From NCBI GenBank assembly GCA_002406115.1, contig DHNC01000043.1, positions 1-7,935 of the forward strand: 7,935 nt of DNA. Direction: 5' to 3'. The notes beneath the pieces are model-generated. The model searched no databases. It saw only the letters and a program-made list of their open reading frames with translations, and was not told where the DNA came from. The translations under genes and the position numbers were made by a program. The DNA is from Christensenella sp. UBA4626. GTDB lineage: Bacteria; Bacillota; Clostridia; Christensenellales; UBA1242. Shown in pieces: positions 1 through 5,487 of this stretch (position 1 is its first letter; each line of letters starts with the position of its first letter).

Positions 1-75
1 TTAATATAATTTCAAAATAATTTAGTACTACAAAAAATATATAACTCTATTTTAAATTTAAATAATTTTATTTAC

Positions 76-141
76 AAAAAAACCACCTCTTAATTGAAGT
101 GAACCAGATTGGGGCACTTAAATAATTTGGTGGATTTTTTT
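76..141 (-). terminator. Nested-palindrome intrinsic terminator after the PflX-type gene
   Basis: The outer stem is CCACC (83-87) with GGTGG (129-133). It is flanked by seven A (76-82) on one side and T (135-141) on the other. An inner stem, AAGTG (97-101) with CACTT (115-119), shares exactly the same axis near 108, with partial CC/GG pairing further in. Read on the minus strand the outer stem is followed at once by TTTTTTT, which fits an intrinsic terminator about 40 nt after the stop of the 176-1057 gene. It could also work on the plus strand. The rest of 1-175 is AT-rich with no gene seen. Confidence 0.7.
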
Positions 142-175
142 ATTCATAAAACATCAATCAATTTGAAAACGATGC

Positions 176-1057
176 TTAAAATTTTGGAGTATACTTGCCG
201 TCAGCACTTGAAAGGTCTTGTGTGTAGCAATTCATCATCCCCAATTTTATCGCATGACTAACCACTCGTTTGTATTCCAGAGGTGTAATTTTTCGGTTGA
301 TTTCAGGATATTCGGATGCCAAAAATTGAGGGTCATATTGACTCATCAAACTCACCACAACATCTTTGCCAAAGTTTGCGGCGATATAATCCAAGCAAGC
401 GACGCTATCATCGGTGTGTGTTGGCAAAATTAGATGCCTTACAATAACACCTTTTTTTAGCAACCCATTTTCGTAAACATTTTGTGGTTGTTGCTTTAAC
501 ATTTCTTGCACCACTTCACGATTGTTTTGCACATAATCATTTGCCTTGCTATACTTAAACGCCAATTCATTTGAGGCATATTTCATATCAACCAAATACA
601 CATCCACAAGCCCAGCAAGTCTTTTTATTGTTTGCAGATTTTCATATCCGCCACTATTCCAAACAATCGGGATTTTTGGCTTATAAATTTTAAGAGCCTC
701 AATTATTTGTTCAGTAAAATGAGTTGGCGTAACAAGGTTTATATTTAACGCCCCTTGTTTTTCAAGCCTTTTAAAAATCTCCGCCAGCCGTTTTGTGCTT
801 ATAACCCTGCCTTTGTTTTGATGACTGATTTTGTAATTTTGGCAAAACACGCATTTCAAGTTGCAGCCAGAAAAAAATATTGCACCGCTGCCTTTGTCAT
901 TTGCCTCGCCGCTTATGCAAGGCTCTTCAAAATGGTGCAGCATAACTTTGCTTATCTTTACCTTGTCCGATTGCATACAAAAACCTTTGTGAACTTTACG
1001 ATTCACATTGCATTTCCTAGGGCAAATATTGCAAACATCTTTGGACAAGTTTTCCAT
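176..1057 (-). CDS. pflX: PflX-type radical SAM protein (COG1313-like)
   Basis: This is a 293-aa cytoplasmic radical SAM protein related to pyruvate formate-lyase activating enzymes but of the separate PflX type. The radical SAM 4Fe-4S motif CNLKCVFC (CX3CX2C) lies at C65, C69 and C72, after FFSG. The N-terminus has a second cysteine set, CNICPRKC at C9/C12/C16 and C27 in GFC, the CxxCPRxC...GFC head typical of PflX-type proteins, which probably binds metal or a cluster. Family members are about 280-330 aa, so it looks complete. The substrate is unknown for the family. It is not in the pfl operon 3.6 kb away and has no glycyl-radical enzyme beside it. There is no ribosome binding site near the ATG; the promoter at 1066-1094 predicts a 2-nt leader, so translation is probably leaderless. 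No alternative start keeps the N-terminal cysteines. Family assignment is firm; biochemical role is unknown. Confidence 0.9.
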   Translation of the reverse strand: MENLSKDVCNICPRKCNVNRKVHKGFCMQSDKVKISKVMLHHFEEPCISGEANDKGSGAIFFSGCNLKCVFCQNYKISHQNKGRVISTKRLAEIFKRLEKQGALNINLVTPTHFTEQIIEALKIYKPKIPIVWNSGGYENLQTIKRLAGLVDVYLVDMKYASNELAFKYSKANDYVQNNREVVQEMLKQQPQNVYENGLLKKGVIVRHLILPTHTDDSVACLDYIAANFGKDVVVSLMSQYDPQFLASEYPEINRKITPLEYKRVVSHAIKLGMMNCYTQDLSSADGKYTPKF

Positions 1058-1065
1058 ATTTATTG

Positions 1066-1094
1066 ATAATACCTCACAAGGATAATTTTGTCAA
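1066..1094 (-). promoter_or_regulatory. Sigma-A-type promoter for the PflX-type gene
   Basis: On the minus strand TTGACA (1089-1094) and TATTAT (1066-1071) are separated by 17 bp. A start site 7 nt past the -10 falls at about 1059, leaving only about 2 nt before the ATG at 1057. The -35 lies inside the left arm of the symmetric element at 1088-1116. Confidence 0.7.
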
Positions 1095-1116
1095 TTTGTT
1101 CTAAACAATCGGACAA
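1088..1116. promoter_or_regulatory. Symmetric candidate operator between divergent genes
   Basis: This 29-bp element reads TTGTC-N3-TTGTT-N3-AACAA-N3-GACAA, with both arm pairs centred on 1102. It overlaps the -35 TTGACA of the minus promoter and the likely -35 region of the divergent lipoprotein gene, so one bound protein could control both. The binding factor is unknown. The inner TTGTT-N3-AACAA is too short to match a canonical Rex box. Confidence 0.4.
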
Positions 1117-1127
1117 GCAAATATATT
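1099..1127 (+). promoter_or_regulatory. Possible promoter for the lipoprotein gene
   Basis: TTCTAA (1099-1104) and TATATT (1122-1127) are spaced 17 bp apart on the plus strand. The -35 is weak. The predicted start near 1134 would fall in the GAGG ribosome binding site (1133-1136), so a slightly upstream -10 such as AAATAT (1119-1124), with TTGTTC (1096-1101), is as likely. Confidence 0.3.
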
Positions 1128-1142
1128 GTTATGAGGTAAAAT

Positions 1143-1823
1143 ATGAAAAAGAAATTCTTTATTTTGTTATTAGCAATCTGTTCTCTCGGTTTGACAGCGT
1201 GCGGCACAAAAGATTTAAATATCAGCGACTATTTGATTGAAGAGCGTGAAAATTTGTACGTTGCACAAGACGATTTGTATTGCGTAAATTTCTCATCCGG
1301 AATGCATGAAAGCAATTACGCTTTTGACGGCGTTAAAAACGACATGGTTGAATTTGGCATCGTAACCATTTCAAGGCTTGACTGCTCCACCATGACAACT
1401 GACACCTACACTTACACTGTAAAAATCAACGACCAAACATACACCGGCAATTTGCAGGCTAGCGAAGTGGAAAATTCATATTCCGCCGACATCCAAGCTA
1501 TTGCCCCACAAGACGCAACAGTCAGCGTTCAAATAACATTCACCGGTTACAGTTTTAACAAAGAAATGATAAACGCATCCAGCCAGTTTAATATTGACAA
1601 ATCCTCCGCTCTTGCCATTGCCAACAAATCTTTAAAGCAAGACGTAAAACAACTTTTGGTGGACAAAAACAACAAAATCGAAGCAGTAATGAAAATTGTT
1701 AAAGATTCATCATCCGCAGAAAATTGCTATTATTGGTATATCGGAGTTGTTTCAACAAACGGCAACATTGCAGGTGTGCTTGTTGACGCTGCCACTGGTG
1801 CAATCATCGCAAAAAAAGTTTAG
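1143..1823 (+). CDS. Secreted lipoprotein with PepSY-like C-terminus
   Basis: This 226-aa protein is probably anchored on the outer face of the membrane. It has a lipoprotein signal peptide: MKKK, a hydrophobic stretch at about 5-16, and the lipobox LTAC with C20 as the predicted lipidated cysteine. Residues about 25-145 look like a beta-rich domain that I do not recognise. Residues about 150-226 (SALAIANKSL, then YYWYIGVVS, then GVLVDAATGAIIAKK) resemble a PepSY-type fold, whose members often end with a 'V-D-A-x-T-G' strand. This is a resemblance by eye and the function is unknown. The ATG has a GAGG ribosome binding site 6 nt upstream. It is divergent from the PflX-type gene over an 85-bp shared control region and ends in a hairpin that includes its stop codon. 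Confidence 0.85.
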   Translation: MKKKFFILLLAICSLGLTACGTKDLNISDYLIEERENLYVAQDDLYCVNFSSGMHESNYAFDGVKNDMVEFGIVTISRLDCSTMTTDTYTYTVKINDQTYTGNLQASEVENSYSADIQAIAPQDATVSVQITFTGYSFNKEMINASSQFNIDKSSALAIANKSLKQDVKQLLVDKNNKIEAVMKIVKDSSSAENCYYWYIGVVSTNGNIAGVLVDAATGAIIAKKV

Positions 1824-1841
1824 CTTTTGCTAAACTTTTTT
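1811..1841. terminator. Bidirectional terminator between convergent genes
   Basis: GTTTAGC (1818-1824), loop TTTT (1825-1828) and GCTAAAC (1829-1835) form a perfect stem. A-tract 1811-1817 and T-tract 1836-1841 extend it to about 13 bp. The TAG stop of the lipoprotein gene (1821-1823) lies inside the left arm. It serves the plus strand and, by symmetry, the minus-strand gene that stops at 1896. Confidence 0.9.
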
Positions 1842-1895
1842 CTTTGTCTTGATTTATTTGTAAACACTAAATTTATGCGTCATTGAAATTGAAAG

Positions 1896-2324
1896 TTAAA
1901 AATCAATTTGCTCAACAATCTTGTGATTATCGTCCGCCAAATTGAAAGTGTCAATCACTGCCTCGGTCAACTCTTCCTCCTCCAACAACTGGACAACTCG
2001 ATTTACAAAGTTGATGCCATTATATCTAACAAAGCGGATGCTTGCAGGTGCAATATTTAAATTCAAATTCAATTTATCACTGATTGCCTGAATCAAAATT
2101 GTTGAAGTAAAATTAAAAAATCTATTGTTTCGATTGTAAAAATTTCTAATTCCAATAGAATTAAAAATTTTGATTGCGCACAATTCCTTCAATCTGTTTG
2201 TAAAATCTTTTTCTGTCAATTTTGGCATATCCATTTGCAAAAATGAACAAACCTTAATCAACACTGCCTCATCCTCATCACGAGGCAAATTCGTAAGCAA
2301 TAAGTCTTTATTTTCTGTTTCCAT
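1896..2324 (-). CDS. Hypothetical protein, probably from a leaderless mRNA
   Basis: I do not recognise this 142-aa protein. It is soluble, with no signal peptide or membrane segment. It has a mostly helical look, an Asn/Phe/Arg-rich middle (RNFYNRNNRFFNF at about 71-83) and an acidic stretch (LEEEELTEA) near the C-terminus. An ATG six codons upstream (2342) would give 148 aa and begin MVYIVS, but it lies between the -35 and the -10 of the promoter at 2331-2359, so it cannot be on that transcript. The predicted start of transcription falls on the A of the ATG at 2324, and there is no ribosome binding site for either start. The gene follows 2378-2719 on the same strand but is likely transcribed separately. 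Control by the palindromes at 2343-2373 is likely; whether the protein itself binds them is open. Confidence 0.7.
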   Translation of the reverse strand: METENKDLLLTNLPRDEDEAVLIKVCSFLQMDMPKLTEKDFTNRLKELCAIKIFNSIGIRNFYNRNNRFFNFTSTILIQAISDKLNLNLNIAPASIRFVRYNGINFVNRVVQLLEEEELTEAVIDTFNLADDNHKIVEQIDF

Positions 2325-2330
2325 ACTAAC

Positions 2331-2359
2331 AATATAAACCATTTTTGTACAAAAGTCAA
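2331..2359 (-). promoter_or_regulatory. Promoter of the 1896-2324 gene
   Basis: On the minus strand TTGACT (2354-2359) and TATATT (2331-2336) are spaced exactly 17 bp. The +1 is predicted at 2324, the first base of the chosen ATG. The left palindrome occupies the -35/-10 spacer and the right one lies just upstream of the -35. Confidence 0.65.
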
Positions 2360-2373
2360 CATTTTGTACAAAA
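2343..2373. promoter_or_regulatory. Tandem 12-bp palindromes, likely repressor operator
   Basis: Two identical perfect palindromes TTTTGTACAAAA lie at 2343-2354 and 2362-2373, separated by 7 bp and 19 bp centre to centre, close to two helical turns. They flank the -35 hexamer of the 2331-2359 promoter, the geometry of a repressor that blocks RNA polymerase. I saw no other copy in the window. I do not recognise it as a known family's operator; it is not a good CodY, LexA or Rex site. Confidence 0.6.
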
Positions 2374-2377
2374 AAAA

Positions 2378-2719
2378 TTAAATATTCGATACATTGGCAA
2401 ATTCTTGGTGTTCACGCTCGTATCTGGACTTCATTTCCTTATACTTTTCGCTCAAATCAAATATGTATCTCTGTTTCCCTTCCAACGACAAGGTGTTGTA
2501 ATATTTGTTGTCCACAAGTTCTTTTATCGGATTGATAACAATATCCTCGCTTGATAAAATCCTGCAAACACGTTCGTAAAGCCCCTGCTCTTTTTCGCTC
2601 AATCCAATTTTTGCATATGGCAGTTGCTCAAACACTGTTTTTTCCTTGTTATAATTCCTCATCCTGCTTTTAGCGTCCCTCGCCATAAAATACAATTTGC
2701 CTTTAGTTTTCTTTCTCAT
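2378..2719 (-). CDS. Hypothetical small charged protein
   Basis: I do not recognise this 113-aa protein. It starts very basic (MRKKTKGK), and is Lys/Glu/Arg-rich and probably helical throughout. The C-terminal part (about 79-107, LEGKQRYIFDLSEKYKEMKS then RYEREHQEF) could form a long helix or short coiled coil. There is no signal peptide or membrane segment. The ATG at 2719 is supported by an AGGGGGG ribosome binding site 5 nt upstream; a second Met at residue 12 lacks one. The stop is only 5 bp before the palindrome pair, and no hairpin terminator is evident there, so read-through into the 1896-2324 gene is possible. A regulatory or nucleic-acid-binding role would fit the charge but is only a guess. 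Confidence 0.7.
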   Translation of the reverse strand: MRKKTKGKLYFMARDAKSRMRNYNKEKTVFEQLPYAKIGLSEKEQGLYERVCRILSSEDIVINPIKELVDNKYYNTLSLEGKQRYIFDLSEKYKEMKSRYEREHQEFANVSNI

Positions 2720-2750
2720 AATTCCCCCCTTAAATTTAGTTTGTTTGATA

Positions 2751-2778
2751 AGGATACAAAAGAAATGGAGATAAACAA
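2751..2778 (-). promoter_or_regulatory. Possible promoter for the 2378-2719 gene
   Basis: On the minus strand TTGTTT (2773-2778) and TATCCT (2751-2756) are spaced 16 bp apart, which would give a leader of about 25 nt with the ribosome binding site. Both hexamers deviate from consensus. Confidence 0.3.
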
Positions 2779-2806
2779 ATCGTTTTCGGCAAAAAAATTT
2801 GTCATA

Positions 2807-2836
2807 TTTACGCCTTTTAAAGATTTATGCTATAAT
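2807..2836 (+). promoter_or_regulatory. Extended -10 promoter on the plus strand, no gene downstream
   Basis: A perfect extended -10, TG-C-TATAAT (2828-2836), is preceded by TTTACG (2807-2812) with an 18-bp spacer. It points into a stretch without ATG-initiated coding sequence, in the opposite direction to the genes on both sides. Confidence 0.5.
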
Positions 2837-2842
2837 TTTGTC

Positions 2843-2980
2843 GATTTTCTATTTTTTCCGATATTTTTCATTCTAAATTCAAAATCTTTTTGCCTGATTT
2901 GTCCCTACCTTTTTTGGTGGTTTTTGCATACAAAAAAAACAAGGCAAACCAAAAAACGATTTTTGATTATCCTTGTTTTT
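2843..2980 (+). ncRNA. Candidate small RNA, unrecognised
   Basis: Transcription from the 2807-2836 promoter would start near 2843. Two hairpins could end it. The first is CTACC (2905-2909) with GGTGG (2916-2920), using a U-G pair and followed by TTTTT (2921-2925), giving about 83 nt. The second is AAAAACAAGG (2935-2944) with CCTTGTTTTT (2971-2980), giving about 138 nt. No ATG and no ribosome binding site lie inside. It matches no RNA family I know, and AT-richness makes chance promoters common, so confidence is low. Confidence 0.3.
2932..2980 (-). terminator. Intrinsic terminator of the SPFH/zinc-ribbon operon
   Basis: On the minus strand AAAAACAAGG pairs with CCTTGTTTTT (2971-2980 with 2935-2944) and runs into an eight-T tract. 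The 26-nt loop can itself pair (AATCAAAAA with TTTTTGGTT), making a long nearly continuous stem. It begins 14 nt after the stop of the 2995-3435 gene. Confidence 0.8.
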
Positions 2981-2994
2981 AAAAGTATTATAGG

Positions 2995-3435
2995 TTAATT
3001 AAATTTGTGACCGCATTGAGCGCAATATTCAGCCTCTGGGTCGTTTTTGCTTTTGCACAATGGGCATACAACCTTGCCAGTTGGAGTTTGTTTTGCCCCG
3101 CAGTGAGTGCAAAATTCATCTTCCTTGTTCAAAAGTTTGCCACACTTATCACACAAACGGTCATGGTCAACGCCTTTTGCGTAGCCGATATCTCTAACAC
3201 TTTGACGATAGCCAGACATTCCGCTTGCAACCACCAGCATAGAACCGCCAAGGAACAACAAGCACAATGCAGCAACCGCAGCCACTGAAACGATAACATA
3301 TTTTGACCAATGTGACATTTTGATAACCGCAAACACACCGCCGACACCAGCAGCAACTGCCAAAGCCACCAAAACTAATGCAACCACAACCAATGTGGAT
3401 TTGCCATATCTTTTTTCTTTATACCTAAAACACAT
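2995..3435 (-). CDS. Two-helix membrane protein with two zinc ribbons (YdjG-like)
   Basis: This 146-aa protein has a short basic N-terminus, two hydrophobic segments at about 13-39 and 45-72, and a cytoplasmic-type tail with two zinc ribbons. The ribbons are C95/C98/C109/C112 and C124/C127/C138/C141, both CX2C-X10-CX2C. It follows the SPFH gene at once. A GTG at 3444 could add three residues, but the ATG at 3435 has AGGTGA at 3441-3446 with 5-nt spacing, overlapping the upstream TAG, so translational coupling from the ATG is preferred. The role is inferred: a membrane anchor or partner of the SPFH protein, as with B. subtilis YdjG and YdjI. The molecular function of the ribbons is unknown; they may bind protein rather than nucleic acid. 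Confidence 0.85.
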   Translation of the reverse strand: MCFRYKEKRYGKSTLVVVALVLVALAVAAGVGGVFAVIKMSHWSKYVIVSVAAVAALCLLFLGGSMLVVASGMSGYRQSVRDIGYAKGVDHDRLCDKCGKLLNKEDEFCTHCGAKQTPTGKVVCPLCKSKNDPEAEYCAQCGHKFN

Positions 3436-3440
3436 AACCG

Positions 3441-3446
3441 TCACCT
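3441..3446 (-). promoter_or_regulatory. Ribosome binding site that decides the start of the 2995-3435 gene
   Basis: AGGTGA on the minus strand lies 5 nt before the ATG at 3435 and overlaps the TAG stop (3445-3447) of the SPFH gene, implying coupled translation. Confidence 0.6.
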
Positions 3447-4560
3447 ATACCTTTTCGCCACAATCTGGGCAGAATTTTGCTTTTGCGGACAAAGTTTTTC
3501 CACATTTTGCGCACACTTTTTCTGCTTGCAATTTTGCACCGCAACTTACGCAGAACTTGCTGCCTTTTGTTACAGGTTCGCCACATTTAGGGCAAGATAA
3601 TGCTTGTGTTGCACCGCATTCAGGACAGAATTTTGATTTGCCAGGTATTGTTGCACCGCATTTGATGCATTGAATTGCTGCTTGACGTTTTGTGTCCTTT
3701 GCTGAGCCAATTGCATCGGCAAACACGCCACCAATTTGCACGCCAGCACCAAGACCAACGCCCATGCCAGCCAAACCAGCGCCTGCTGGATTTTTTGCAG
3801 ATTCCTCAATAGCGTTTGCTGCTTTGAATTGAGTGTATGTGCCCATTTTGTCACTGATAACGCCCATTTTGGTGCGTTCATCAAGCATCTTTTCCACATC
3901 TTCTGGCAAAGAAAGGTTTTCGATAACAAAGTTTGAAACTTTCAAGCCCAAAGGCGCAAATTCTTCTTTTGCATGGTCTTCAACTGCTTTGCCAAGTTCT
4001 TTGTATTTTGCAGCCAAATCCAATGCAGAAACTTTGCTTTCAGCAATAACGTCAGTAAGCAATTGAATCAAACTTGATTTATATTGTGCAGAAATGTCGC
4101 CAACTCTGTAAATAGGACTTGTGCCAAAACACTCTCTCATAAACTTTGTTGGGTCGCAAACTTGAACTGAGAATGTACCAAAACCACGCAAACGGATGTT
4201 GCCAAAATCCACATCTCTCATCATGATAGGATTTTGAGTGCCCCATTTCAAGCCCATAAAACGCTTTGTGTTGATAAAATAAACCTCTGCCTTGATACGG
4301 CTGTTGCCCAAAGTTGGCAAACTAAGCATTTTTGTAAGGAATGGAATATTTTCAGTGGAAAGTTTGTAAGTGCCTGCGCCAAACACATCTGCAATTTGAC
4401 CTTTGTGGATAAACAATGCCACTTGGCTTTCCCTTACAACCAAGGTGGAGCTGTTCATGATTTCTGCACCGCTTTCCATAGGATAGCGATAAACAATCAC
4501 GTCCGCACTTGAATCTTTCCATTCAATGACTGATAAAAATTGTTTTTTGAATAAACCCAT
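3445..4560 (-). CDS. SPFH-domain protein with three C-terminal zinc ribbons (YdjI-like)
   Basis: This 371-aa protein belongs to the SPFH / 'virion core protein' (YdjI-like) family. Residues about 1-230 carry the SPFH-type domain: VVRESQVALFIHKGQIADVFGAG at about 41-63, then FGNIRLRGFGTFSVQV at 119-134. A helical part (about 155-245, DVIAESKVSALDLAAKYKEL) precedes a Gly/Ala-rich linker (259-287). Three zinc ribbons follow at C298/C301/C312/C315, C323/C326/C337/C340 and C350/C353/C364/C367, all CX2C-X10-CX2C. There is no membrane segment of its own, so it likely reaches the membrane through its partner. In B. subtilis the homologue YdjI helps bring PspA to the membrane, but no PspA gene is seen here. 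The ATG has AGGAGA 5 nt upstream. It is the first gene of a two-gene operon driven from 4629-4656. Confidence 0.9.
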   Translation of the reverse strand: MGLFKKQFLSVIEWKDSSADVIVYRYPMESGAEIMNSSTLVVRESQVALFIHKGQIADVFGAGTYKLSTENIPFLTKMLSLPTLGNSRIKAEVYFINTKRFMGLKWGTQNPIMMRDVDFGNIRLRGFGTFSVQVCDPTKFMRECFGTSPIYRVGDISAQYKSSLIQLLTDVIAESKVSALDLAAKYKELGKAVEDHAKEEFAPLGLKVSNFVIENLSLPEDVEKMLDERTKMGVISDKMGTYTQFKAANAIEESAKNPAGAGLAGMGVGLGAGVQIGGVFADAIGSAKDTKRQAAIQCIKCGATIPGKSKFCPECGATQALSCPKCGEPVTKGSKFCVSCGAKLQAEKVCAKCGKTLSAKAKFCPDCGEKV

Positions 4561-4628
4561 AATTTCTCCTTTGCCCTTTTAACCACGATAATGGTTTATA
4601 AAGAGACAATTGTTCTTCATAATTTAAT

Positions 4629-4656
4629 AATATATTAAAATCCAACATATTGTCAA
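4629..4656 (-). promoter_or_regulatory. Promoter of the SPFH/zinc-ribbon operon
   Basis: On the minus strand a consensus TTGACA (4651-4656) is followed after 16 bp by TATATT (4629-4634); TATTAT with an 18-bp spacer is an alternative. The leader would be about 60 nt. A weak 5-bp inverted repeat (AACCA/TGGTT, 4581-4595) lies in it. I see no clear operator. Confidence 0.7.
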
Positions 4657-4689
4657 ATATTTTTAAAAATTTTTTGTTGTAAAGGATTT

Positions 4690-4724
4690 AAAAAACTGAC
4701 AGTTTAAAATAATGCCAGTTTTTT
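4690..4724 (-). terminator. Terminator of the pflBA operon
   Basis: On the minus strand AAAAAACTGGCA (4713-4724) pairs with TGTCAGTTTTTT (4690-4701), a stem of about 12 bp with one G-U pair and an 11-nt loop. It begins about 10 nt after the pflA stop. The T-rich flanks on both strands mean it can stop transcription both ways. Confidence 0.85.
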
Positions 4725-4734
4725 GTTTTTGTCA

Positions 4735-5487
4735 TCAATCCGACAAACCAAGCAAACGCTTTGCCCTTTCAATCTGCGCATCATTTGGCGAAGAAAAATC
4801 TTTAAGCGGGTAATTTAAACCCAAATTTTCCCATTTATGCACTCCCAAGGTTTGATAAGGCAATATTTCCACTTTTTTAACGTTGCCGAGCGTGGCGATA
4901 AAATTTTTGGTGTCCAACAAATCCTGCTCGTCATCTGTCAAATCTGGAACCAAAACCCGCCTTATCCAAACGTCGACGTGGGATTTATCCAAATATTTAA
5001 GCATTTCCAAAATGTTTTTGTTGTCGCAGCCGGTTAATTCTTTATGCTTGACGCTATCAAATGCCTTGATATCCACAATAAACAAATCTGTAACAGCCAT
5101 CAATCGGTCAAATTTTTCCAAATATTTTGGCTCCATCGTAAATGGCTGACCGCTTGTATCAATCGCAGTATGCACACCGTGCTGTTTTGCCAAGCTGAAA
5201 AATTCAATCAAAAAGTCAATTTGAAGCAAAGGCTCCCCGCCACTAACGGTTATCCCGCCGTTTGCCATATCTTTGCCCCAATAATGGCGATATTTGAAAG
5301 CAATATCAAAGAGGCACGAAGCCGAATATTGATTGCTTGTTTTGGCTTTTAAACACCAAGTTTCCGGATTGTGGCAATATTTGCAGCGCATATTGCATCC
5401 TTGCATAAACACAACAAATCTAACCCCCGGACCGTCCACCGAACCAAAGGTTTCGATTTTTGAAACATTAGCCTTACAATCTTTCAT
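4735..5487 (-). CDS. pflA: Pyruvate formate-lyase activating enzyme
   Basis: This radical SAM enzyme uses S-adenosylmethionine to put the glycyl radical on PflB under anaerobic conditions. At 250 aa it matches the family's usual length (E. coli about 246). The SAM cluster motif CNMRCKYC is at C31/C35/C38, preceded by the family signature FGSVDGPGVRFVVFMQG (14-30). The SAM-binding GGE motif (VSGGEP) is at about 81-86, and LPYQTLGVHKWENLG (209-223) matches the PflA C-terminal signature. The start is the ATG at 5487, backed by AAGGA 6 nt upstream; a TTG at 5502 is in frame but has no ribosome binding site. The start lies inside pflB (14-bp overlap), so the two are co-transcribed and probably translationally coupled. 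The stop is TGA, showing the standard code. Confidence 0.96.
   Translation of the reverse strand: MKDCKANVSKIETFGSVDGPGVRFVVFMQGCNMRCKYCHNPETWCLKAKTSNQYSASCLFDIAFKYRHYWGKDMANGGITVSGGEPLLQIDFLIEFFSLAKQHGVHTAIDTSGQPFTMEPKYLEKFDRLMAVTDLFIVDIKAFDSVKHKELTGCDNKNILEMLKYLDKSHVDVWIRRVLVPDLTDDEQDLLDTKNFIATLGNVKKVEILPYQTLGVHKWENLGLNYPLKDFSSPNDAQIERAKRLLGLSD

Noticed and set aside
176..1057. Second PflA activase for PflB
   Set aside because: The N-terminal CxxCPRxC...GFC head and the sequence after the cluster are of the PflX type, and the true PflA is in the pfl operon.
1886..1909. Inverted repeat AAATTGA/TCAATTT as terminator of the 1896-2324 gene
   Set aside because: No T-tract follows, it overlaps the coding end, and the hairpin at 1811-1841 is a much better terminator.
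2343..2373. CRISPR-like or short tandem repeat array
   Set aside because: Only two copies, each itself palindromic and set around a promoter; an operator explains them better.
2624..2998. Plus-strand reading frame of 124 codons across the gap and the start of the 2378-2719 gene
   Set aside because: It overlaps a better supported gene, is Phe/Lys-rich as expected from AT-rich non-coding DNA, and has no ribosome binding site.
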